NCBI RefSeq assembly: GCF_028858725.1
Contig: NC_084760.1
Location: 80,234,367 to 80,298,366, forward strand
From: Colius striatus
Taxonomy: Eukaryota; Chordata; Aves; Coliiformes; Coliidae
DNA length: 64,000 nucleotides
Direction: 5' to 3'
Made by a program: the position numbers and the translations under genes. Below the pieces are notes generated by a model. That model ran no database searches, was not told the DNA's origin, and saw nothing but the letters and a program-made list of their open reading frames with translations. This document shows positions 42,301-54,700 of this stretch, one piece after another. Each line of letters starts with the position of its first letter. Position 1 is the first letter of the stretch.

Positions 42301-45300
42301 GCTGTCACTAACACATGTGGAAGCTTTCCCTTGGGAGGAAGGGAGGTGAAATCCTCATCTAAGCTTTGGGAGAAACCGAGGGACAAAAGCCATCATATCT
42401 GCTAAAAGCAACCTTGTCAACCTGGTGGCAAACATTACCTTGTCCAGACACATGCAAGATGTGAGGAGCACTCAGGCTTGCAAAACTGTCTCCAGGTGCT
42501 GGCTGCCAAGTGCACAGAACAACAGGAAGGCCAGGGTAGTGTCCCCAGCTGCAAAAAATAATTGAGTGACTTGCCAAGCGTGACACATTGGTCAGACCCA
42601 TATCCCTGTGGCCAAGTCCTCCTGATCAGAGTCCAGGGCTGTAGTGGTGGAACTGTCCTCCTCTTCCTGCCTTGGTTGCAACAAGCTTTGTGGAATGCCA
42701 GGGACTGTCTCTGCTCATAGCTGGGGAAGTAGCAGCTCATGCCTGTGCTCAGGACAGGATGTGGTCCTCAGGCCACTGAGGAGCTGGCATAAGGATTTAG
42801 GGGCAGCAGCTGTGCAGACACCCCAGGCTCCACAGTTGTTCCCCCCTTTTTCTCTGTTGCTTAGCTGTCATCATCAGCTGTCTCCTTTTCTTCTGCTGCT
42901 GTTTCTGGGTCTGGTTCAGACTTCTTTGCCATCTTTCCTTGTCCCACCTTCACATCAGCCCTCAGGTGCAGAGCAGAGAGGTTTGGGGCTGAACCCCAAC
43001 CTCCTCCTTATGGCCTTCCATGAAGCCACCTCTGCCATTCCTGGGAGCTTTGCTTCCCAAGGGTTTCAAGGCCCTCCCAGCCCTGACAGGTGCAGGGGCT
43101 CCGCCGGTGTCCACACAGTCCTTGGGAGAGCCTCAGCTGTACACGTATGGAGACACATTGTCTGAGGGATGAGGCTAAATCTAAGCCATGGTAAAACCCC
43201 CTGACAAGCAGCTCGGGCACCAGCTGCCCTGATGAGCCGCCAAGCTGGTTCCTGAGCTGAGCTATGTGCTGACATGGACGTGTCGGGTGGGGGAACAGGT
43301 GCCAAGAGCATATCCAGGGGGAAATTCTTGCTGGTGCCATGCGAGGTTGGAGGAACACTTGCGTTTTCCCCTTCCCTTCTATAAATGATTTTTGTGAAAA
43401 CAGGTTTCTTAACTTGGGTTGCAACAGGGAGAGCTAAATGTGCTTCACGGCAAAGACTAAGCTACTAGTGACACGTGAACTGGAAGAAAACCTTGGCTAG
43501 GTTAGACAGGAGATGAGCCTCGAGAATGCAGCCTGTCCTCACAAATTATGTTACGGGGCTTTTCCCAGCCAGGCTCAGACGTGTATCAGATGCCCGGTTG
43601 GATGTCTGCTGAGGGCTTTCCCAGGGCTGCCAAGGCAGGAGGTGCAATTGCTGCTATGAAACCCTCATTCCCTGTCATAGCGGGGCACTCCTGCTTTTGG
43701 CTGAGGTGCTTGATCTGAGCCTGCCTTGCCAGAGAGCTGCCTTCCTCGTGGCTGAGGACACATGAGGCATTTTGCCAGTTCTCCTACAGCTCGGTGTGGG
43801 TGGGGGAGTCCAGGACATGGGGAGTCCTGTTCCTGCTGCTGGTGGGAGCACAGGAGTGCTTGCTTCCCACTCCAGCCAGCTGGGTTTAATTTTAGAAACA
43901 CAGTGCTATCTTAGGGCATCTTTTTCCACGGAATGCAAGTCTTTGAGTAAATAAATAACAGCTTTGTGGAGGTGGAGTGACGGCCCATAACCGCACTGCA
44001 AAACACGCACTGGGCGAGTTGAGCCTCATTTCGCTTCCATGTGGAACTACTTTGTACAGATACAGTGGCTGCATTGCTACCTCCCCTCCTTCAGTCCTCT
44101 CTGGAGGCTGAAGGCCTGTGCATTGATTAAAGAAAAATAAAACCACCTTGAAATACCAGCCTTGGACAAGTGGAAATGAAAACTCCTCCAGCTGCTGGGG
44201 TTCAGTGAGAGTTCTCTGGTATATGTGTGCAAAAGCTATGGTTTATCAGTGATGGGTTCTTGATGGCCATGCCTTTGCTGCACCTGGAACATCTCAGAGG
44301 GATGTGCTCTGAGGCATCCTCAGCAAGCCAGGAGGGAAATAGCAGGCTGTAAAGATGAATGCAAAAAACTGGAGTTTAAATAGCCCTGCCAGTCTGGCTG
44401 GCCAACAGCCTTCTGCTTGCAGTTGTGTTGCTGATGGCTGAATGTCCTGGGTGTGTCCTTGAAAGTGTGTTTGCTGGCTGGAAAGCCCATTAAAACCATT
44501 TTAACAGAGCAAGAGCCCATTTTGGCTGCTCAGGTCCGGCAGCTCCAAGATGTCTGCATGGCATATGTTGCATAAGCTGCTGGTAACCCCATTCCTCTGA
44601 GTCAGCCAAGGTGAGCTCTTCTGAAGCTCCTAGTCTGAGCAAGTCCTTACCACAGTGGCCTTCCTTTGAGGTAGGGACATCAGAGATGCATCTAAATCTG
44701 CAAGATGGAACTAATGGTGCCAAAATTGCCCAGACTACTGGCTACTCACTTTGCGCCACTCCTGCTGCACACTTCTGCTGTTGCTGGGACAAGATGGTGA
44801 TTGAGATGATGGGACACTATGCTCATAAAGGAATCAGGTTGGGAGCACCTACTTTTGGTGTATTAGGAGCTGGCAGTAGTGCTTCTAGGTGTCTCCTCAA
44901 AAACAAAGAGGTGGTGAGACTGCCTAATCACAGAGGTATGAGTGAGCTCTGGCAACAGTCTTTGTACTGAGTGGTCTTGAAATCAGTGTCAGTAGCTTGG
45001 AAAAAGCATCATGTAGCATCCTGGTGCCACATGTGGTTGGGATGCTTGAAGAGGTTTTCTTTATGGTCTTTCCCTCTTAAGAAGACAGTCTTATCTTGTC
45101 ATTTTTCCTGTAGCCCTTGGCAGCTGCACTTCCCTCTGCCTTGGTGACATCTTCCCTTCCCTGAAGGATTTTCCATGTGGTGTGGTTCTGCCTGCTCCTC
45201 TTTTGCAAACTACCTGGCTAAGCCTTCTCCTCTGCTTGGCTTCATTCTGCTGCTTCCACCGATATCACAGGCCTAGAGGGAATTTTATTTTTGTAAACCC

Positions 45301-48180
45301 TCATGCAGGCTCTGTGCTGTGGGGCCAGGCAAGCTCTGCCCATGTTCTCTGTAAGCCCAGGATCAGGGCGGCCCTGGCAGCAGCTTGTCTTTTCCACTGA
45401 TCTCAATTAACATTCAGTTTTGGCAGGATGGAGCCTTTCAAGCTGCCAGTTGCAATAGGAGACATGAGGCTTCAGGGGCAGCAGAAATTATTCCCTTCCT
45501 TCAGCTCATTTTTTGGATCTGGGCTGAGGATGGCCTGAGGAGTTCATCTGCAGGAGCCAAATGAGCCACACAGAGCTAAAACGTTTCCATTGAGCCGTCA
45601 GACCCAGGGTGGGGAGGCTGTGGGTGGCAGCTGAGGAGGTGGCGGGAGGGGATAGAAGGAGGGAGGGAGAGTGCAGCTCCATGTGCTTCCTCGAGACAGC
45701 AGCAATTCCAGCCTTGTTGGAGCTGCATGTGAGGAGGCACATTGAGTCTCCAGGCGACGCCCTTAATGAAACGGGAGTTGGTTATGGGCAGAGTGAGTGG
45801 GCAGTGATTCACAGCTCTGACTGCTCACTGAAACCACCTCTCCTAAGCTTGACGGGAGCAGATGCTACCATCCACGTCTCTGCCTGGTGTGAGGCTGTAC
45901 AGCTCTGCTGATGTTGATGGAGCTTCGCTATGATGTGCACTGGCTGGTAACTGGCCTTGGGTACCACTAACAGGGCAGCTGAAGAGCTGATGGCATGTGT
46001 TAACTTTCCAAGCATAATATTAACACAACTTTGCAGCTGTGATCCTCCTGCTGTTCCTCCTTGCCCTCCCCTGCCTCCTGTCACTCTAGAAACTCTGCTT
46101 TTGCTGGCCTGTGTCCCTTTCAGCTATGTGTCCTGGAAGTATCAGAGGAATAGAAGAGAATGTTTCTGTTGCATCAATTTTTAATACTAAATCCATGCAG
46201 GAACAGCTTAGTGGAACTGAGAGTTTCTGGTTTTCAGTGGGTTCTCCAGAATTTGAGGATAAGCTCTATGCCTTTGATGGAGCTATGGATAAAGCAGTTG
46301 TTTCTGGATGATTTTGGGATTCTGGGAGCAACTCTCAAGGAACAATAAAGTGTTAAGCTTTGCTCTGTGGCGCAAGTGTTGTGCGGATGTCTCTGCTTGA
46401 TGGCCTTGGCCATGCCATTGCAGTCAGGCTGTGTGCATGAAGCTGAGCAATGCCTGCTTTGTAGTGCAGCTCTGCCCAGGGCAAACATCAACAGTGTCTT
46501 GGAGCATCCATAGCTTTCTGTGAATTTCCACTCAGCTGCGCTTCACAACTGTTATTTTGGGTATCCTTTGCTCTCTGAAGGAGTAAACAGGGCAAGTACA
46601 AAAATAGAGATGCTAAACCAAAAGCTTTCTAAACATGGCCCTGGCTGTGTGGAGGGGTAGGGGAAGGTAGGGAGAGCTGGATTTGTGTCTTGGCTACCAC
46701 TGTTTAAGAACGTTGCAACCAAAATAAGAATTTGCTCTTATGGCAGCGTGCACTGAGCTCACTGACAGCCCTTCAGGCCCAGCCTGTGGGAAAGGATTCA
46801 GCCGCTCCACCCTGTGCCTTTTTGGACTCTGGCTGCCATCATTGTTGCTTTGCAGTGTTCCTCAGATCCACTGGTTTTGAGACCTAAGTTGAGGCATTGA
46901 CCTGAAGTCTCCAAAAAACTTATGAAAGCCCAGTCACCTCTCTGCAAACATCACATCCTCCAACTGTTCTTAGGTTCCCTGGAATACTCAGCTTCTCTTG
47001 GAGCAAGGCTCTAGAAAGTGGAGGGAAGTGAATTTTGTTCCCATTTAACTAACTAGCAGTCCTGTGTCCTGGCCAAAGCACACATGATGTTACGGCCATT
47101 TTTAAGCTGTTACAAGGAGATACAAACTAGCAAAGAGCCAAGGAAGGTGTGGGATGAAGCGCCAGATTCTGTTCAAAGCCTATTGAGTAATGTCAGTGAC
47201 TTACAAAGAATTATCGTGGGTCATCAGGGGCTCAGAATAGCTAAAAAACTAATTCCTCTTTTCAGTTATCAGCTGTTGTTGCTTTTAGAGTTTGGTTTTG
47301 AGTGGCCTCCCTTCAGAAGGTCCTCTCCTAAGCTATTTCAAGCCGCCACATCTTCCCTCTATGCCCCATTCTTCTTCCCTCAGCACTTTTTTAAAGCACT
47401 GCTCTCCAATGTAGATTTCATGTTTAAGAATACTGAGTGAGCAGCCTCTGATGATTTCTCCTTTATATGACACATCGAACTTTTTCCAGCGCAGTTTGGG
47501 GGATGGGATAAGTAGCCTCAGGATGTGGCCACACAGGAGACAGGCCAAGATGTCTGCTTATCCAGTCACAGGCTGGATGAACATTGAACAGGCAGTGATA
47601 TGCCAAGGGGACATGAACTGGGAAAATCCACCTCCAAATTAGGAAGTGGCTCCTAGAAAAAGGATGTAAAGCTTTGTGTTGTCCTCCTAGGATCAGTAGC
47701 ATTTGAGACAGACCCTCCATCAGCACAGCTCCTGACAGTACACCTGAGTTTCAGTGCATGCTCCTGCAGACTACGAGGGGGAGCTCCAGAGGCTGCAGCT
47801 GCTTATACTGCTCTGCAACATGAAGCAGTGCTGTTAAACACAGCCACTGACTGGGAAGAGGCATGTGGGAGAAGCTGGAGTAATGAGGACAGATGATAAA
47901 CTACGATGCTAAGGCTACAGAATTAATCAGTTTAAGAAGAGAGAGAGATACATTTCACTCAGGAAAAAAAAAAACAGAAATACTGGATTCCTCATAGCAA
48001 TGTTGTTATGACTGATCCCTTGCTAATTATTGACTAATTGCTGCAACTTACAAAGTCTGTCTTGTTGCTTGTCCCAAGTTGACTATTCATAGAAGCTCCT
48101 GGACTGAAACATAGATGTTCTTTTGAATGAATAAAAAGGGTATTCAAAGCAATGTGAAACATACTCCATTACAACTAGTC
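36303..48180. other. intergenic region between convergent DAAM2 and MOCS1
   Basis: About 12 kb in which I recognise no exon, RNA gene or transposon. Open frames of 100-173 codons on both strands (for example 39691-40146 and 42644-43165) are Cys/Ser/Leu-rich, have no homology I recognise and are not flanked by matching splice sites. By eye, 42.6-46.1 kb is richer in G and C than the surroundings. An AATAAA at about 46343 (+) has no gene to serve. Confidence 0.5.
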
Positions 48181-48186
48181 TTTATT
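48181..48186 (-). terminator. candidate poly(A) signal AATAAA for MOCS1
   Basis: On the minus strand the sequence reads TTTTTAATAAAGACTAG, followed by GTTGTAATGGAGTATGTTT, a GU-rich stretch as expected after a cleavage site. Another AATAAA lies at 48328-48333, also on the minus strand. Using the 48181 signal would give a 3' UTR of about 2.7 kb that includes the CR1 fragment at 49398-49790. No signal closer to the stop is better. Confidence 0.35.
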
Positions 48187-50917
48187 AAAAATGCAGTGGA
48201 CAAAAAAAAGCAGCCAGCCTCCAAAAACTAGTCAGTTATATTACACCCCTGTCCACCCAGAACCACTGAAACATACCAGGCTAGCAGCTCACTTCTCTCA
48301 CACAATGTTCTGTTGATTCATGCTTGGTTTATTTATAAATGTGCATAGTTTCAAGACATGATAATGTAACAGTGAGCATGAAACAGCACCAAAGGCTGTC
48401 TGCCCAAAGCTTCCAGCCACTCTCAACTCAAGGAAGTAGTGAAATGTGCGTTGGCAGCAAGGTGTGTGTGTGTGTCTGCCATGTGTGTGCTCCCATCCCT
48501 TGTCTGGTCTCTAGTTTACAACAGGAGAGAAACCTCAGGAGCCAAAGAATCGTGTGACCCAAAGCATAATTTTGTTACTACTGCATCTATCTGATTTCCT
48601 TCTTTTCATTTTGAAAACTATCTCTAGACTGGGTAGAGGGGAGGGCAGGCTGTGTTGTGTGTGGTGAGGGGTCATTTAAGTCAGTAAACTTGGCAGGTTA
48701 CGCTTGTGCTTCCTTTCCTTGGCAATCTGTTTCCACGCTGAGGTAAGGAAACTTTTGCACTATGGGCACACAGATGAACACCATCTCCTGGGTTTGCAGT
48801 GTTGGGGGGTGAGGATTATAAGTGCTGGGTACACTCCTGAGAAGGACGAGTGTGCTACTAATAACTTAGATCAGTGCCATCAAGGGAATCAGAACTATAG
48901 ATGTAGAAATGTTTATAGAGTTTGGGCACCTTCCCCTTTCAGCTGTAGCTGTTGCAAGTGTCACTGTATGTGCATTACCTCACAGTGCAAATGAGTAACA
49001 AATCAATTTAATCCACCTGCAATGGAAAAAGTTCCCTCTGGGGTAGTTGGTGTATGAGATTACTAAAGGATTTGTAGTCTCTTGCGCCCTCATCTTAGAT
49101 CTGTGCTTACTTTAAGTGAGCAGAATGTGCGTGACAGCATGGTGTGTGCTTTACTGATGCTCAACGTAGTTCACCTTTATGTCACGAGAAGCAGCTACTT
49201 GCAAAGTTCAAGATGCTTTTGTGGTAGCCTCTGACATTATTAGAGCTTTCTTCATGTCTGTGCTTATGGAGAGGGAGCACCCTGCATATAATATGCAACT
49301 TCACATTAGCCATAAGCACTAGAAAACAAGCAAAACAAAGTTAGAAACACCCTGTTTAGAGCACTGAAATTAACATTTGAAAAGGAGTAACTTCTTATCT
49401 AGGATAGTCATCTTTAGCCCGGAGAAAAGGAAGCTCAAGGGAGACCTCACCACTCTCTACAGCAACTGGAAAGGAGGGTGTGGTGAGGTGGAGGTTTGTC
49501 TCTTCTCTCCAGTAATGAATGACAAGACACGAGGAAATGGGCTCAAGTTGGGTCAGGGGAGGTTGAAATTGGAGACTGGGAAGAACTTTTTAATTGAGAG
49601 GGTTGTTAAACCCTGGAATCGTTTGCCCAGGGAGGTGGTGGAGTCACCATCCCTGGAGATACCTATAAGCTGTGTAGATGAGGTGCTGACGGGCATGGTT
49701 TCATGGCAGGCTTGGTAGGGTTAGGTTAGTGGTTGGAATTTATGATCTTAAAGGTCTTTTCAAAAAGAAAGATTCTACGGTCAATTATCAAAGCTAGTTA
49801 ATGCTATGTGACAGTGGCCACTGGTACATTTATGGGGATGCTTTAGTACTCTGAGGCCAGAAGACTTCATGACAGCATATTAGCAAAACATGCAGGAAAA
49901 CACTCTGGCTGAGAAAATAGCAACTACCTTACCTGGCCAAGTGGCTACTAGTCTTAAAATTTGTTTTACCTTTCAGAACTGTATAGGTTGCTGGCTACTA
50001 GTAGCTACATGGTTAAGATAAAAAAACCTGGGAGCTTTCTGGGGCTTGGTGAGACATTGATTTCCAAACTCAGTGAGAGTTGCCACCTCCTTCTGTGCAT
50101 GGCACAATAAAGCCTGTAAGCGTGCAGGCACAGGGCCTCAATTCATTTGACTGCTAAGGTCAAAATGCTGGAACATGCTTCTAACATTGTAAAAGGTGAC
50201 TTTCAGATCAAAATAATCTTCCAAACCCAGATATCTTCTTTTTCTACATATTTTACAGAGTGCTCAAGGCAGAAAACTTGTTTCCTTTTAAGACTGAGAT
50301 GTAGCTGTTTCCCACTTGAAGGCAAGAGAAGCAGCAGCAATGCAAAGGGATGGGAGCTGCTCCAGGCCGCTCCACAGTTCTAATCTCCACTCTATGGTAA
50401 GGTTCCTAAGCTAAGTTCTTTTCACTGTCACCTTCTAACTTCAATTAAGGAGGGACAGACTGATTGACAAAATTCTGAAATCTTAATCCTTGACTTAAGA
50501 GTAATTGCCAAATACCAGCACTTGCTTTGTTTCCAGAGCTCACAGTTGCGTGGTACAATGACAGCAGCTGGGAATATTTCACAGCAAGAAGAAAAAAACC
50601 TAAATCTCAGAAGCAGAACTTGGAATCTTTGCTCAAGCTCATGGTGAGGAAGGTAGTGAAGTGCGCTGAAGTGAAGGTACGGGCTGAGTGGAGAAGTCTG
50701 TCCTCTAAAAACCACAGGTGGTTATCAACAGGGGGTTACGTGGCTTCACTGTTCACCCAGCAGTGAGCTGACAGAGTAAGGCAAAAGTGGAGATGTTGGG
50801 TTGTTGTATGGTACTCCTGCTGAGGTCTCCAAGCCTACTAGCTGAACAAAAGCAGTTCTGTAAGAGGCTGAACATAAGCAGTGGTAACCTGGAGGGCTGG
50901 AAGTGTCTGGATATGAT
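48187..50917 (-). other. MOCS1: probable MOCS1 3' UTR
   Basis: Sequence between the MOCS1 stop and the best poly(A) candidate. It contains an antisense CR1 3' fragment (49398-49790) and a short TG tract at about 48464-48476. I see no other coding or RNA feature here. Confidence 0.35.
49398..49790 (+). mobile_element. CR1 LINE 3' fragment, older subfamily
   Basis: About 390 bases from CCCGGAGAAAAGGAAGCTCA through GGGAGGTGGTGGAGTCACCATCC to GATCTTAAAGGTCTTTTC and a decayed GATTCTACGG end. The 113-codon frame here carries the ORF2 C-terminal motif WNRLPREVVESPSLEI. Its tail differs from the copies at 6360 and 59059, so it belongs to another CR1 subfamily. It is antisense to MOCS1 and lies 1.1-1.5 kb past the MOCS1 stop, so it may be part of that gene's 3' UTR. 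Confidence 0.85.
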
Positions 50918-51786
50918 CTAGGCCCTTGAGAAGTCTCCCCTCTGCCCACCTGTCTTACTAAGCAATTTCACTTCTTTGATTACAATGTCATGAGTAACTG
51001 CTTTGCACATGTCATACACAGTCAGGGCAGCCAGGCTGGCAGCTATTAGAGCTTCCATCTCCACTCCTGTCCTCCCCCAGCTCTGACAGGAGCTGCGAAT
51101 CACTACTGCGTATCTGACCTCATCCAGGCTTAGAGACACCTCAACGTGGTTGAGAGAAATGTTGTGACACAAAGGGATCAACTGACTGGTCAGCTTGGCT
51201 CCCTGAATTCCTGCAATCTGGGCTACTGCCAGCACATCACCCTTCTTCACCTGGTTCTGCTTCACCATCCCAAAAGCCTTCTCACCCAGGCAGACCACAG
51301 CACCCGCAACGGCACTTCTTCTTGATGTTGGCTTCCCTCCAACATCAACCATGGTGGCCCGTCCTTCCTCATCTGTGTGAGTCAAGCTGTCGGAGGCATG
51401 AGGGACCTCAGTGTGAGATCCCAACCATCTGCTAGAGAATTTAGATCCTGCACTTGCATCTTGGGACTGACAGTCCACAGAAACTTGGCCAACAGGAGAA
51501 GCCTCAAGGCACTTTGTGTCAAACGTGAAGCTTGGGGCCTTCTGGAAGACACAGTAGCCTCTGAGCTGGGTTTGTAGAATTCCTGTCGTTATGTGCCACT
51601 GTTGCTCTGGGTGAGATCCTGGCAGGAAAAGTTGCCCTGTAAGCTTATTTTTCATTAATGCTTTTCCTTCTTTGGGTAAACTTGCTCTCAAAGTCAGCCA
51701 ATAGCTAAATGTGTGGCTCCACTGTTTAGAATTTTGGGGATTCTGTAGGGCATCTTGGCATAGTGGGAACGGCATCAAGGCAGGCT
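50918..51786 (-). CDS. MOCS1: MOCS1B exon: linker and MoaC-like domain
   Basis: One long last exon. The acceptor is TTCTTTTTTTTCCCCGCAG at 51787 and the stop TAG is at 50920-50918. It starts AG CCT GCC TTG ATG, reading (E)PALMPFPLCQ when fused to MOCS1A; the ATG at 51775 is a possible separate start. Counting the TTG codon at 51778 as 1, residues 1-131 are a poorly conserved linker and 132-283 are MoaC. The domain has ATMVDVGGK, the active-site Lys179 (VKKGDV), His205 (IPLCHN), Glu240/Glu242 (GRTGVEMEAL) and Asp256/Lys259 (YDMCKAV). It ends KTGGQRGDFSRA, like the human protein (GDFHRA). All residues known to matter in MoaC are present, so it looks functional. Confidence 0.97.
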
Positions 51787-54700
51787 CTGCGGGGGAAAAA
51801 AAAGAAAGTAATGTGAGAATTAATACATATTACTAACTGGAAAGCCAAGCTAAGTCTGCAGTAGCTGAGACGCTTCTCAGAGCACTGCTTTGGGGCCTTC
51901 CATATTGCAAACACATCAATAAGCCTGTGAGCACCCAGTTATCTCCTCAAGCTCTTTCTCTCTCATCAGTTCCCCACACTTGCTGGTTTATTATTACAAA
52001 CCCCAAGACTCTAAACACTTAATTCCAGGTCCCTGACAAGAAGAAACAACTTGCTTTCAAAAAGTATCAACAGCTACTGAGAAATGGCAGCCTAGAAAGC
52101 TTATAGGAACATCAGTTCTGAAGAAAAAAGCAAGTTGCAGCATCTCTGCATCTATTTGAGACTGACCCAGCACCAGTCTTCTTTTGAAAGCCTGACAGGG
52201 TTAATAGGAAACTCTTGCACTCAGCTTCTCAACTCTGCCTTTCCACACACCTACCCTCCCAGCACAGGCAGCTGCACTTCCTGCTTTCATCTCCTCCTGC
52301 AGCGAAGGGTCATGCCAGCTCTTGAGGACAGCAGGGACCAGAAACACCCGCACCTGCAGCTGTGCTGTCTGCAAGCTCAGAGGGTGGCTCTGTGATGAGG
52401 AACCTCTCATTACTGCCTGCTCTTACCCCATTAATGACAGATGAAGTTTCAGCACTGGAAAAACCACGCTCCCCTTATTGACAGATTTTAAATCTACTCA
52501 GAAGCATGTTCCAAGTTGAGCTGGCAGAGCTCCCAGCTGGCAGAGGTAGTAAGCCCTCCTGCCCCTTTTCACCATTTAATCTCTTGGTTTTGGCAGTTGC
52601 TCAGGGCCAAATGCCAAGTGTCAGGACAGAAGGAGCCTTTCTCACATAGAAGTGATACGTTTTGTAAAGAGAATGCAGTATAGAGGTAAGTGGCTAAGTC
52701 CTAGTTTACCAGTCTTATTGATAAGCACGTTTTTCTGTCGTCTTGGAGCTCTTGCTCTTTCTGCTCTGAGAAACATGGAGTTAGGTTTTGTTCAGTAACA
52801 TCCTTGGGTAGGTCTGGTATTCAGAGACTCCATTACTCACTCGGGTGTTTTCAGCCTGCCCACAGGTAAGTCAAAGCAGCTTCCTGGCCCCTCTGCATCC
52901 TACTGAGCCACCTCTGCTGCCCTGACCCACGGGTATCACCTTGGGCTGTCTCTGTGGCAAGAACAGACATGGTGTGGACAGTCCCTTGGTTGTGTCACGC
53001 CCTCTCTCTTTTTATAAAAAACGAACCAACCAATCTCTTCCTCATTAGTCTCAGCCTCACCTAGAACAAGGCTGATGCACTTACTTAGCACCTTCTTTGT
53101 CCAGAGAAACCTCCAAATGTTGATCTGACCATGCCAATTACTGAAGCTTAAATTAGCCAAAGATTTCATGTTTGTTTGGTTTTTTAAATCCTTGCAAGGA
53201 TAGAAATTCAGGCAAAGGCCCTTTTTGATCTACAGCTGATGGTGTAGCCACTAAAATTAAGATTCATGCAAACTTAGTGGTAATGTGTTCACCTTCAGAG
53301 GAACGGGATTAAATGGACCTAAGCATTTTTGAATGCAGCATTTGAATTCTTTAGAAGAGCACAGAAAATTGTGCTTAATCTTCCTTTCTTTCTCTTTATA
53401 CAGTGGGACCTAACCTGAATATTCCTTTTGAAATCCAGGTACCGAAAATACTCCTCTCTTCTGGATTTCCTGATTAGCTTCAAAGCTGAAACTACACCAC
53501 TAGCCATGTGTCTTTTCTTTCAGAAACTGGACTGCAAAGGCAGACAAGTACTTACATAGTGTAAACACACACAGGAGCAGGGAAGAGAGAAGCACTGTTT
53601 GCTCAAGTGGTAAGTAAAAGACAGGAAGAGACAGTAATGCAATGCAAAGCATCTTTGCTTTTCCTAACAACCTGCATTTTGTTCAAGTTCTACCTAGTCA
53701 TCTCTATCTTCACCCAAAATGTTCATGTACCTACAAAACAAAAAAACAAACGTTTTTCTGTAGCACTATATATAACACAACTGCAACCATCTGACAAACT
53801 GCTGCTTCTTTTTGTCTATTACTACACCTGAAGTTTAATTCTGTCAGTTTTCAACTAGCACAATCTCAGAGAAAAAGAAGGTGGCAGCAGACATTTAAAA
53901 TTCCCATAACTGAAGTGAACCCAGGAGAAGAACAACCTGCCAAAAGGAACATTTTGATTAAGGGAAACAGGATATAAACAATATAGCAAAGGATCAGACA
54001 CCAGCAGTGCAGGGAAAAAGTCAGGTTTGGCTAACTGGGACTAGCAAAAGTAATTAGTGATTTCCACAGCATTCATTAAGTTTCATTAAATTAATTCCAT
54101 ACACAAAACTGGCTGCTGGCATGCCAGCATTATTTGAAGTTTAAGTAATTTAAAACACAATTAGGAAATCTCCTAATGACTCCCCATGTGTCACAGGGGG
54201 ATTCTCTCCACTCATCTACAGTCTCTCCACTGATGCAGTGACTGCCAGCAGTTAAGTCTCTGAGAGGACGTGGAACAGCTGGGGGAGGACCAGGACAGGC
54301 TGCCTCTTACTCTGTCAGATAACGTTAAAGCACTTTTCAAGAGGAAGTTGGACGGATTTGAGCTGTAGACATCCAAACATTGCTATAAATGCTAACTTTG
54401 GAACATGGGGATTCTTTCAAAGGCATCTTGAAAAATTATGTAGGCCCCAGTAAGCTGTCAAGACCTTAATACTGTGTTTTGTCATCTTTAAAAAAAACCC
54501 CACACCATACCAGAAGTGTTTTCCTCATGAAGCAAGTTAATGCACACTTTAAAGAAAAAAAAGCAGAGGTCCCCTTTTCCTGGAACACAACGCAGCAAGT
54601 AACAAAAAAGGCAAAAAAAGCAAGCAGAGACAATCTTGCATCACTGAATCCATTCATTTCAAAACTCTACGTGGAAAATGACTGCACTTTAAAGGAGAGC

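Noticed and set aside
42644..43165. 173-codon open frame on the + strand
   Set aside because: Long only because this part is poor in stops. Composition is Ser/Leu/Cys-rich low complexity, with no domain, no homology I know and no splice context. Overlapping minus-strand frames are equally long.
46343..46348. AATAAA on the + strand
   Set aside because: Too far from the DAAM2 stop (16 kb) and no transcript to attach it to. Similar hexamers at about 27399 and 50106 are intronic or on the wrong strand.
54230..54370. Possible repeat fragment (CTTTTCAAGAGGAAGTTGGACGGATTTGAG region)
   Set aside because: Vaguely like a LINE tail, but the match is too short and lacks the CR1 end. Not assigned.
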